This document shows positions 1 through 5,325 of a stretch of DNA of 5,325 nucleotides, piece by piece. The position numbers and the translations under genes are program-made. Below the pieces are notes generated by a model, which did not search any database, was not told the origin of the DNA, and saw only the letters and a list, made by a program, of their open reading frames with translations. Within the stretch, counting starts at the first letter, position 1. Each line of letters begins with the position of its first letter. Source of the stretch: Candidatus Cloacimonadota bacterium (GTDB lineage: Bacteria; Cloacimonadota; Cloacimonadia; Cloacimonadales; WRIO01); contig JALNXV010000258.1 of NCBI GenBank assembly GCA_023230175.1, positions 1 to 5,325 of the forward strand. The letters are read 5' to 3'.

Positions 1-990
1 AACAAAACTGCTACAGCATGGGGGAAATACTTAGCGCGCCAATACCAATTAGCACAAAACCCCGAAACAGGACTACCTGTATACCAGTTTACACAACCGT
101 TACAGCGTGATACAACAACCGATGATCAAGATACTAATTCTAAGTATGGCGATCGTGCTAAACGTCAATTTGGTGATGATTTTAAGGAAATTGCGTTGGA
201 AGGAAATGTTTTATTCAAAAATGTTGCTTCAATTATTATTGATAGTATGAATATTAATCTTTATATTGGAAAACGATTTAAGGATCAAGAATTATTAAGC
301 TGGACTGTGGATACCATAAAAAAATACTACGAATATGCTTTATGTTATGATAATAATCAGGAGTTACGATTATTACCCATGTGGAATGATGGGCAATCAA
401 TGTTAGGATATGTTTTTAAAAAAGATGGTTATTATGGCGATAAGGGAACAGTCATTGATTATTTGAATCTAACGAGTGAACATATGTTAACGATAGCGCG
501 AGCTTGTCAACTATTTCCCGCAGATCAAGAACTTTGGAACTTATTAAGAGAAGTGGCTCAAGGACTGGGATATGGAGATATTGGTGCAGATAAGAATGGA
601 AAAGAAATGTCATTAAATAGGAATCCAATCAATCCCTCAACAGGCATTAGTGTTAATAGTAGTTTTGGAGTCATGGCATTTGTTTGTTTACATGAGATTA
701 CAAAACGAAGTGAATATTTAGATATGGCACGGGTTATCGCGGATAACATTGTTGCTACTAAATTTTATCGTGGTTATTTTGTAAAATCAGAAAATCATCG
801 CTATTGTCGTATTAACGATAATGATGCACTAGCACTATTAACACTAGCAGCAGCAATCGAAGGAAAATATAATGAAATCCCTGTTTATTTATCGAATACT
901 GGTTATGTTCATGGTGATTATTATGATGCTAGCAAAGCAAAAATCCAAAATGGATATGATACTGACTATATTTATGAACAAAAAAACTAA
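1..990 (+). CDS. Pectate lyase, family PL2-like (5' end outside the window)
   Basis: The open frame runs without a stop from the first base of the window to TAA at 988-990, giving 329 visible residues. The true start lies upstream; the TTG at 196 is internal, because conserved-looking protein continues before it. I assign family PL2 from recall, not from a search. The visible part begins with a W-x-x-YLARQY segment and 'NPETGLPVYQF' (visible residues 20-30). It continues with 'YGDRAKRQFGDDF' (49-61) and 'EGNVLF' (67-72), and ends with a 'GYDTDYIY' tail, all of which I associate with PL2 lyases. Family knowledge: PL2 enzymes have an (alpha/alpha)7 barrel and cleave polygalacturonate or oligogalacturonates by metal-dependent beta-elimination. 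Some are exported and others cytoplasmic. The catalytic Arg and metal ligands may lie partly upstream, and I cannot map them here. Location cannot be judged without the N-terminus. The lipoprotein gene follows after 39 bp with no terminator between them, so the two probably form an operon. Confidence is good for pectate lyase, lower for endo or exo mode. Confidence 0.75.
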   Translation, partial: NKTATAWGKYLARQYQLAQNPETGLPVYQFTQPLQRDTTTDDQDTNSKYGDRAKRQFGDDFKEIALEGNVLFKNVASIIIDSMNINLYIGKRFKDQELLSWTVDTIKKYYEYALCYDNNQELRLLPMWNDGQSMLGYVFKKDGYYGDKGTVIDYLNLTSEHMLTIARACQLFPADQELWNLLREVAQGLGYGDIGADKNGKEMSLNRNPINPSTGISVNSSFGVMAFVCLHEITKRSEYLDMARVIADNIVATKFYRGYFVKSENHRYCRINDNDALALLTLAAAIEGKYNEIPVYLSNTGYVHGDYYDASKAKIQNGYDTDYIYEQKN

Positions 991-992
991 CA

Positions 993-1001
993 CGGAAGGA
1001 G
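993..1001 (+). promoter_or_regulatory. Strong but distant ribosome binding site of the lipoprotein gene
   Basis: GGAAGGAGA is a strong Shine-Dalgarno match immediately after the lyase stop codon, but it lies 28 nt before the only plausible start, ATG at 1030. No ATG, GTG or TTG occurs in the lipoprotein frame between the stop at 988-990 and 1030. Between the two lies a small inverted repeat, GTCA (1007-1010), loop TTCATT, TGAC (1017-1020). If folded, it would shorten the effective gap to about 14 nt. The site is clear; the role of the hairpin is speculation. Confidence 0.5.
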
Positions 1002-1029
1002 AAAACGTCATTCATTTGACACGATCATT

Positions 1030-2202
1030 ATGAAAAAGAGTCTTTTTATCTGTTTACTTATTAGTTTAACAGGAATGTTAATGGCATGCACAAAGCCTGA
1101 GGAAGAAGTTGTTTTAACAATTACGGAAGGTAAAGAAAAAATATTCATCGATGAAGAAATACAATTGAGTATTAATAAAAATGTGAATCTGGATGAAATT
1201 CTTTGGTCAACAAATAATAAAACGGTAGCATCTATTAGCGATGAGGGCCTTGTAAAGGGACTGGCAAAAGGAAAAGTCGTCATTACAGTCAAAGTGGGTG
1301 TCGAACAAGCAACAGTCGTCATTGAAATTATTCAAGAAGATGTTCCGCCAATTCAAGATGAAATTAATAGAGTTCCTGAAGAATTTGAAATTTGGTATGA
1401 GGGGTTTGAGCATATTACTTTTTTAGATGAATGGAGTTTAAATAGTGATTTAAAAACGGATGACTTAGTTGGGGCTTTTCGTAGTGATACAGAAGCTATT
1501 GCTAAACCAACAGAACTCGATTATGCGCTTCGCTTAACAAGCAATGATTATTGTGATGCAAAGCTCGAAAGAGGATTTCCTGCTGTTAGTGATGGCTATT
1601 TTGCTGTGGATGTAAGGCTGGAAGATTTAAATAGTCAAATGTCTTTTGAAATTTATTCCAATAAAAACTATCGCTTATTTAGTATTCATCTTCATCAGGG
1701 TGGTGGAATTCGGTACCGTATTGACAAGACTTCGGGTGGATATGGCATTCGTTTAGAATCAAAAGCTACTTGGACACCAAAAGAATGGCTGCGTCTTGTG
1801 ATTACTTGGGATGCATCTGTGAGTGAAAGTGAGCTAAGAACCTATAGTGCCTATCTCTTAAAAAACGAAAATGGCCAAGAGAAACTTTACCAATTTGCTC
1901 GTGATATTCCCTTTTTATATCAAACTGAAGGAGGAGGGACTCCAGCATGGGTGAAAATAAGAGTGAACAAAGGCAATGATACCGATAAGATGGAAGGAGA
2001 TTATCCAGCGAATCCAACGGCTTATGTTGATCACATTGTGTTGAAGAGTTTTCAAGCGATGAAAGAAGCACAAAAAGTACCACCAATTGATGATTCATTA
2101 GTAATTGTAAGTGAAACAAGTGCTTCGATTGAAGCTGTCTATGATAAAAGAACCATTGCAATGTTTAATTCTTTCTATGAAAAATACAAGCAAAAAAATT
2201 AA
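1030..2202 (+). CDS. Surface lipoprotein with Big_2 Ig-like domain and unidentified lectin-like domain
   Basis: This 390-residue protein has a lipoprotein signal: basic MKKS, a hydrophobic stretch and lipobox L17-M18-A19-C20. After cleavage it should be lipid-anchored through Cys20 on the outer face of the membrane. Residues about 26-103 form a Big_2-type bacterial Ig domain, shown by 'ILWSTNNKTVASIS' (57-70), 'EGLVKGLAKGKVVITV' (72-87) and the closing strand 'ATVVIEII'. Residues about 118-341 form a second, beta-rich domain with aromatic-rich strands ('WYEGFEHITF', 'WLRLVITWDAS', 'AYVDHIVLKSF') and a Gly-rich loop HQGGGIRYR. The pattern of alternating strands suggests a concanavalin A/LamG-like jelly roll, but I do not recognise a named family. 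A 50-residue tail ends in a charged helix-like stretch. ATG 1030 is chosen because the signal peptide begins exactly there, although its SD is unusually far away. Following a pectate lyase, it may bind pectin or scaffold enzymes at the surface (inference). It could also be a divergent enzyme of the same fold. Confidence 0.8.
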   Translation: MKKSLFICLLISLTGMLMACTKPEEEVVLTITEGKEKIFIDEEIQLSINKNVNLDEILWSTNNKTVASISDEGLVKGLAKGKVVITVKVGVEQATVVIEIIQEDVPPIQDEINRVPEEFEIWYEGFEHITFLDEWSLNSDLKTDDLVGAFRSDTEAIAKPTELDYALRLTSNDYCDAKLERGFPAVSDGYFAVDVRLEDLNSQMSFEIYSNKNYRLFSIHLHQGGGIRYRIDKTSGGYGIRLESKATWTPKEWLRLVITWDASVSESELRTYSAYLLKNENGQEKLYQFARDIPFLYQTEGGGTPAWVKIRVNKGNDTDKMEGDYPANPTAYVDHIVLKSFQAMKEAQKVPPIDDSLVIVSETSASIEAVYDKRTIAMFNSFYEKYKQKN

Positions 2203-2216
2203 TATGCATTAATTCT

Positions 2217-2241
2217 AGCACTTGGAAGACAAGTGCTTTTT
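2217..2241 (+). terminator. Rho-independent terminator of the lyase-lipoprotein operon
   Basis: A perfect 8-bp stem AGCACTTG / CAAGTGCT (2217-2224 and 2230-2237) with loop GAAGA runs straight into a T tract (2237-2241). It starts 14 nt after the lipoprotein stop codon, so the lyase-lipoprotein transcript ends here and the phosphoesterase gene needs its own promoter. Confidence 0.88.
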
Positions 2242-2265
2242 AAAATGATAAGACAACGGTAAAAG

Positions 2266-2294
2266 TTTACATTGTTCTAAAAAAATGTTAAAAT
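2266..2294 (+). promoter_or_regulatory. Sigma-A type promoter of the metallophosphoesterase gene
   Basis: A -35 box TTTACA (2266-2271; 5 of 6 match to TTGACA) is 17 bp from a -10 box TAAAAT (2289-2294; 5 of 6 match to TATAAT). TG at 2286-2287 one base before the -10 makes an extended -10. Transcription would begin near 2301, giving a leader of about 40 nt. An inverted repeat AAATCA (2291-2296) / TGATTT (2316-2321) brackets the expected start point and could be an operator, though in AT-rich DNA it may be chance. The promoter lies just after the upstream terminator, consistent with independent expression. Confidence 0.7.
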
Positions 2295-2340
2295 CAAGAA
2301 GTATATAAATACAAATGATTTGATATGAGAGGAGAAAGCA

Positions 2341-4497
2341 ATGAAATTATTTAAAAGATCATGGATGATAATTTTATTTTTACTGGTTTTTTTAGGAACT
2401 ACTGTACCGTTGAAAGTTGCTGCGAGTAATGGAGATGTTCATATTATGGCAACAAATCCTGGCGAGGATATGGCAACAGAAATGAATATTTTCTGGCAAA
2501 CTGATTTTCAAGGAACCTTTGTTCAATTAGCATTAAAAGAAGATAGTGATTATGCCAATGCAACTACAATTCCAGGAGAATGTGCTCCGATTGATTTTAA
2601 ATTGGAAGGGACAACATTAGGATACACGGGAACAAAGCCAAATTATAAGTGTGGTGTGAATTTAACGGATTTGACACCAGATACGGAATACCGCTATCGC
2701 GTTGGAAAAACAAACATGTCTAGCGATTATTTTTTCAAGACAGCAGGTGCCGAAACCTTTACTTTTTTAGTCATCAGTGATACGCAATTGTATGGCTCTG
2801 CAGCTACGAATCAAAATTATTTAGATACATTGGTTCATGCATTTGCACAAGCAGATACCAACAATACACCAATTTCTTTCATTATCAATTGTGGTGATGT
2901 TATTAATGATGGTGGAAAATTACAAGATTATGAAATTATTATGAATGCAGATACGCTTCGTTATGCTCCGCTTGCTATGGCGATTGGAAATCATGATATT
3001 CTAGATGCTGCAGGAGGATATGCAGGACCGCGTTTCTTTAATGCTATGCATAATAATCCAGACAATGGAACGGTAGATTTTTCAGGGACGTCATACTACT
3101 TTAAATATGATACAACGTATTTCTTTGTCATTGATACAACAATTAAGAGTGCTAGCGCATATCAAAAGCAAATTGATTGGTTTAAAAACATAATGGAGAC
3201 AGAGCAACCGCAATATGTCTTTGTGATTGGACATTATCCCCAATATGGTACTGATGGTGCCCTTGTTAATTCGATGTGGGTTCCTATTTTGAACGAGTAT
3301 AATATTGACTTTTATTTAACGGGGCATGGGCATACCTTACAACAAAGACAATTAAAGAATTATATATCAATTGAAGCTGGTGCTACATATAATCCTGCTG
3401 ACCGGTTTGTGTTAATGACGGTTACTCCCAATGCGATTCGTTATAAAGCTTATACTAGCGATGTGGTTTCCTTCCAAGGGATATCACAGGCGAAACGAGG
3501 AGCAGAAATTAGTACAGAATTTTCGAAAGAAGAATATATGAGTCAGCTTAAAATTGAAGCAATTGCTTCTAATCGAACAAAAGCAGAGATTAGTTGGGAT
3601 CAATCAGGTTATGGATATGTGAATTACATCACAGTTACCAATGCTAGTAATAAAGTTGTCTTTACAAAAAGAGCAACCTCAGATATTGATTTGGTTGGTA
3701 CAATTAGTAGTTTACAAGTGGATACAGAATATAGTTTCAAAGTAAAAGTTGATTTCAAGGATGGTACAAGTCAAGAAAGGACTGTAACTTTCAATACATT
3801 CCCGAGCTATGGTGAATATGAAAATATTACTTACATGGAAACAGAAGAAAATTATGTCATCAACATAGATCCTTCAACAATTGAAACGGTTTTATTATCC
3901 GAAGTTAGAGTATATTTAAATGGGGAATTACAAACAACGATTGACAAGACTGCAAAGTATTTTAAATTGAGTAAAACTTTGTTTGAAGATCAGAATAAGA
4001 TTGCGTTGTTTGGCTATTCTACCGCTGAAAGCAAGGAAATTCTTTTAGGAGTTTTAGAAATTAATAAAGAAATAACTCCTCCAATATTGATGATTGAACA
4101 AAAAGAAATGACAATTGAGGAAGGCAATACAGGAAAAATTGATATTACAATCACAGAAGGTTTTGAGGATAAGGTTGTATGGTCTTCTAGTGAACCAGAA
4201 ATTGCAAAAATAGAAGATGGAATTATTACAGCATTAAAACCTGGAGAGACAGTGATTACGATTACTGTTGTAGGATTCGAAATTGAAGAAGAGGTAGCAG
4301 TTAAGGTAACTGCTAAGTATGTTGAACCCGAGCCCGAGCCTGAACCTGAACCAGAACCTGAACCAGAACCTGAGCCAGAACCTGAACCCGAACCTGAACC
4401 CGAATTAGAACCAGGATGTTCTTCTCCAAGCACAGGATTAGCTCTAGGAGGCTTTGCATTCATTATGTTTATTCTAAGACGTAGGAGATATTTTTAA
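2341..4497 (+). CDS. Secreted, C-terminally anchored metallophosphoesterase (FN3-MPE-FN3-Big_2)
   Basis: A calcineurin-like metallophosphoesterase of 718 residues, expected to hydrolyse phosphoesters outside the cell using two metal ions. Start ATG 2341 has AGGAG (2330-2334) at 6-nt spacing and a signal peptide of about 29 residues (likely cut near VAAS/NG). Domains: FN3-like, purple-acid-phosphatase-N-terminal type (about 32-135, with C81 and C104 as a possible disulfide). Then the catalytic domain (about 140-372), with D147-T-Q149, G185-D186-V-I-N-D-G, G216-N-H-D219, G297-H298 and G328-H-G-H331. A second FN3 (about 400-487) and a linker region follow, then a Big_2 domain (about 583-658, 'VVWSSSEPEIAKIEDG'). 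The end has 13 Glu-Pro repeats (662-687), Cys693, SPSTG (695-699), a 13-residue hydrophobic stretch and RRRR. The metal-ligand set is complete except that motif I is DxQ rather than DxH; from memory, DxQ occurs in other FN3-linked bacterial members. The substrate (nucleotide, phosphomonoester or diester) cannot be told. It is monocistronic, with its own promoter and terminator. Confidence 0.9.
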   Translation: MKLFKRSWMIILFLLVFLGTTVPLKVAASNGDVHIMATNPGEDMATEMNIFWQTDFQGTFVQLALKEDSDYANATTIPGECAPIDFKLEGTTLGYTGTKPNYKCGVNLTDLTPDTEYRYRVGKTNMSSDYFFKTAGAETFTFLVISDTQLYGSAATNQNYLDTLVHAFAQADTNNTPISFIINCGDVINDGGKLQDYEIIMNADTLRYAPLAMAIGNHDILDAAGGYAGPRFFNAMHNNPDNGTVDFSGTSYYFKYDTTYFFVIDTTIKSASAYQKQIDWFKNIMETEQPQYVFVIGHYPQYGTDGALVNSMWVPILNEYNIDFYLTGHGHTLQQRQLKNYISIEAGATYNPADRFVLMTVTPNAIRYKAYTSDVVSFQGISQAKRGAEISTEFSKEEYMSQLKIEAIASNRTKAEISWDQSGYGYVNYITVTNASNKVVFTKRATSDIDLVGTISSLQVDTEYSFKVKVDFKDGTSQERTVTFNTFPSYGEYENITYMETEENYVINIDPSTIETVLLSEVRVYLNGELQTTIDKTAKYFKLSKTLFEDQNKIALFGYSTAESKEILLGVLEINKEITPPILMIEQKEMTIEEGNTGKIDITITEGFEDKVVWSSSEPEIAKIEDGIITALKPGETVITITVVGFEIEEEVAVKVTAKYVEPEPEPEPEPEPEPEPEPEPEPEPEPELEPGCSSPSTGLALGGFAFIMFILRRRRYF
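4324..4413 (+). repeat. Hexanucleotide tandem repeat encoding a Glu-Pro stalk
   Basis: Thirteen in-frame units of GA(A/G)CC(N) encode (Glu-Pro)13 at 4324-4401, followed by a degenerate unit GAATTA and a last GAACCA. The third bases show a 12-bp higher-order pattern: CCT/CCA alternates in units 4-10, then CCT/CCC in units 10-13. This suggests growth by 12-bp duplications. The tract is a GC-rich island in AT-rich DNA. In protein terms it is an extended, acidic, stiff linker lifting the enzyme away from its anchor, as Pro-rich wall-spanning stalks do in Gram-positive surface proteins. The Ser-Gly repeat on the opposite strand is only its shadow. Confidence 0.9.
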
Positions 4498-4514
4498 ATA
4501 GAAATTTACAATAT

Positions 4515-4546
4515 AGCAAGAGAGGCATTCATTCTCTTGCTTTTTT
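4515..4546 (+). terminator. Rho-independent terminator of the metallophosphoesterase gene
   Basis: A perfect 9-bp stem AGCAAGAGA (4515-4523) / TCTCTTGCT (4533-4541) with a 9-nt loop is followed by a T tract (4541-4546). It begins 17 nt after the stop codon and faces the converging minus-strand transcript. Confidence 0.88.
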
Positions 4547-4567
4547 ATTTTAGGTTAAACATATAAT

Positions 4568-4595
4568 AAAAAATGCAGACAAATGTCTACATTTT
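4568..4595 (-). terminator. Terminator of the minus-strand unit
   Basis: AAAATG-C-AGAC (4570-4580) pairs with GTCT-A-CATTTT (4585-4595) apart from one C/A mismatch, with loop AAAT. Read on the minus strand, the hairpin runs into a T tract from the six A residues at 4568-4573. It lies 6 nt beyond the stop of the decayed small ORF, so it fits as the end of the MATE/small-ORF transcript. Read on the plus strand it has only four T residues and would be weaker. Confidence 0.7.
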
Positions 4596-4600
4596 GTTGA

Positions 4601-4867
4601 TTAATCAAATATAATAGTAGGATCTAATTCTGCTGGAGTTTTCCAATATATATTATAATCTTTTTTTAATATTTTTTTGATGATTCCAAATGATGTGGCA
4701 AAAGCCTAAACCGAAGAGCCTTCGCGTAATTCTTCTAAAATGAGAAAAGCACAGCTTTTATCTAGTTTAAATTCTTCAAAAATGGACTTTACAAGTTTTC
4801 ATTCTAATTCACTCCACAATTTTTCAACAAGTTTTTCTGTTTCATTTTGATTGTATTTTCTTGCCAT
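4601..4867 (-). pseudogene. Decayed small gene of unknown function (two in-frame stops)
   Basis: On the minus strand a single frame reads from ATG (4865-4867) to TAA (4601-4603), 89 codons with the stop, interrupted by TGA at codon 23 (4799-4801) and TAG at codon 54 (4706-4708). All three segments look like protein in the same frame. The first starts MARKYNQNETEKLVEKLWS, the second includes 'SIFEEFKLDKSCAFLILEELREG', and the third ends 'DYNYIWKTPAELDPTIIFD'. This points to point-mutation decay, not frameshifting. A terminator just downstream supports a former real gene. The frame stays open upstream to a stop at 4925-4927, with another ATG at 4880-4882, so the original start is uncertain; neither ATG has a good SD. 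I do not recognise the family. It lies directly downstream of the MATE gene on the same strand. Confidence 0.5.
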
Positions 4868-4880
4868 AATAAGAGGCTTC

Positions 4881-4915
4881 ATTTTAAATTTGTATGATAT
4901 TGTTACAAAGTGTAA
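4881..4915 (-). promoter_or_regulatory. Possible promoter with overlapping palindrome before the small ORF
   Basis: On the minus strand TTGTAA (4903-4908) and TAAAAT (4881-4886) are separated by 16 bp, a weak -35 with a fair -10. The -35 overlaps a palindrome TTACA-N3-TGTAA (4903-4915) that could be an operator. The implied transcription start is only a few bases before ATG 4867, which argues against it unless the leader is nearly absent. AT-rich DNA makes such matches common. Confidence 0.25.
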
Positions 4916-4939
4916 TTGATGGTTTTAATAATATTGATG

Positions 4940-5325
4940 CTATATTTGTAATAATTTTATGTTTTTCTTCTTTAACATCCAGGCAAACATCCCATATGTA
5001 AGTATGCTATCAAGAGCAGTACCAGTTGCAAACATAATAGCAATTAATACTAATGTAGGTTGATATATCTTTGTGATATAAAGAATAAATAAGAACCCAT
5101 AAAAAACAGTATTTATTATAACAGATTGAAAAAGCATATATTTTGTCTTACCAATGCCATAAAATATGCTATCAATAACATTGTTGAAAGCAAATAAAGC
5201 ATAAAAACCAACGCTAATTAACGCAATGTAAAAGACGTCTTGATAATTATTTAATTGGAGAAGATCTCTTAAAAAAGGCTTCCATAATGGTATAGATATA
5301 AACCAGAGTAAGACAACAATTGCAG
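4940..5325 (-). CDS. MATE family multidrug/cation antiporter, C-terminal part (5' end outside the window)
   Basis: On the minus strand the frame is open from the window edge to TAG at 4940-4942, giving 127 visible residues. An internal ATG at 5137 is not the start, since membrane-protein sequence continues before it. The visible part has about four hydrophobic segments: 'AIVVLLWFISIPLW', 'VFYIALISVGFYALFAF' followed by 'NNVIDSIFYGIGKTKYM', then 'LFQSVIINTVFYGFLFILY', and 'PTLVLIAIMFATGTALDSI'. It ends in a basic tail, MLKKKN. The short loop 'GIGKTKYMLFQS' between helices and the final 'LDSILTYGMFAW' resemble the C-terminal half of Gram-positive MATE transporters (about 450 residues, 12 helices). 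These use Na+ or H+ gradients to expel cationic drugs or metabolites. The family is assigned by pattern; another member of the MOP superfamily is possible. The substrate is unknown. No terminator follows directly, so transcription may have continued into the decayed ORF downstream. Confidence 0.65.
   Translation of the reverse strand, partial: AIVVLLWFISIPLWKPFLRDLLQLNNYQDVFYIALISVGFYALFAFNNVIDSIFYGIGKTKYMLFQSVIINTVFYGFLFILYITKIYQPTLVLIAIMFATGTALDSILTYGMFAWMLKKKNIKLLQI

Noticed and set aside
196..198. TTG as the start of the lyase gene
   Set aside because: The same frame is open to the window edge and encodes family-like sequence (LARQY, NPETGLPVYQF, YGDRAKRQFG) before it.
558..749. Minus-strand frame of 63 codons inside the lyase gene
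   Set aside because: Shadow of the lyase reading frame with no independent support.
1008..2161. Three minus-strand frames of 68-119 codons inside the lipoprotein gene
   Set aside because: They overlap a well-supported gene, have low-complexity translations rich in Leu/Phe/Ser, and lack ribosome binding sites.
4324..4401. CRISPR-like or satellite array
   Set aside because: The 6-bp repeat is in frame inside a gene, has no spacers, and is explained by Glu-Pro coding.
4014..4463. Long minus-strand frame encoding a Ser-Gly repeat protein
   Set aside because: It is the antisense shadow of the Glu-Pro repeat and Big_2 region of the phosphoesterase; it has no RBS or signal of its own, and the sense strand has clear domains.
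4799..4801. TGA read as Trp (mycoplasma code 4)
   Set aside because: The clear genes use TGG for Trp with no internal TGA, and the same small ORF also contains an in-frame TAG, so a changed code would not rescue it.

Overview
The window is AT-rich with a standard genetic code: Trp is TGG, and the three complete gene ends on the plus strand are all TAA. It looks like chromosome from a low-GC Gram-positive bacterium (Bacillota) or a wall-less relative that keeps the standard code. Strong Shine-Dalgarno sequences, a Gram-positive-type lipoprotein signal, a C-terminal sorting-type anchor and hairpin-plus-U-tract terminators fit this. No genus can be named from sequence alone.

Layout: (1) 1-990, plus strand, the 3' part of a gene resembling family PL2 pectate lyases. 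(2) 1030-2202, plus strand, only 39 bp downstream and almost certainly co-transcribed: a lipoprotein with a Big_2-type Ig domain and an unrecognised beta-rich, lectin-like domain. A clear terminator follows at 2217-2241. (3) 2341-4497, plus strand, its own transcription unit with a good promoter (TTTACA-17 bp-TAAAAT with extended TG): a large secreted metallophosphoesterase with two FN3-like domains, a Big_2 domain, a Glu-Pro stalk and a C-terminal anchoring signal. It is followed by a terminator at 4515-4546. (4) 4568-5325, minus strand, convergent: the C-terminal third or so of a MATE-type multidrug/cation antiporter, then a short decayed ORF with two in-frame stops and its own terminator.

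Inferred biology: the left part is probably the tail of a pectin or oligogalacturonate utilisation operon. The lyase cleaves polygalacturonate, and the lipoprotein may hold substrate or another enzyme at the cell surface. The phosphoesterase is a separately regulated surface enzyme, probably releasing phosphate from extracellular phosphoesters. It shares the design feature of an Ig-like spacer next to the membrane anchor. The right part (MATE pump and pseudogene) looks unrelated. I see no CRISPR array, tRNA, rRNA, insertion sequence or phage module. The most interesting points are the odd C-terminal anchor, the unidentified lipoprotein domain, the long SD-to-ATG gap between the first two genes, and the broken small gene.
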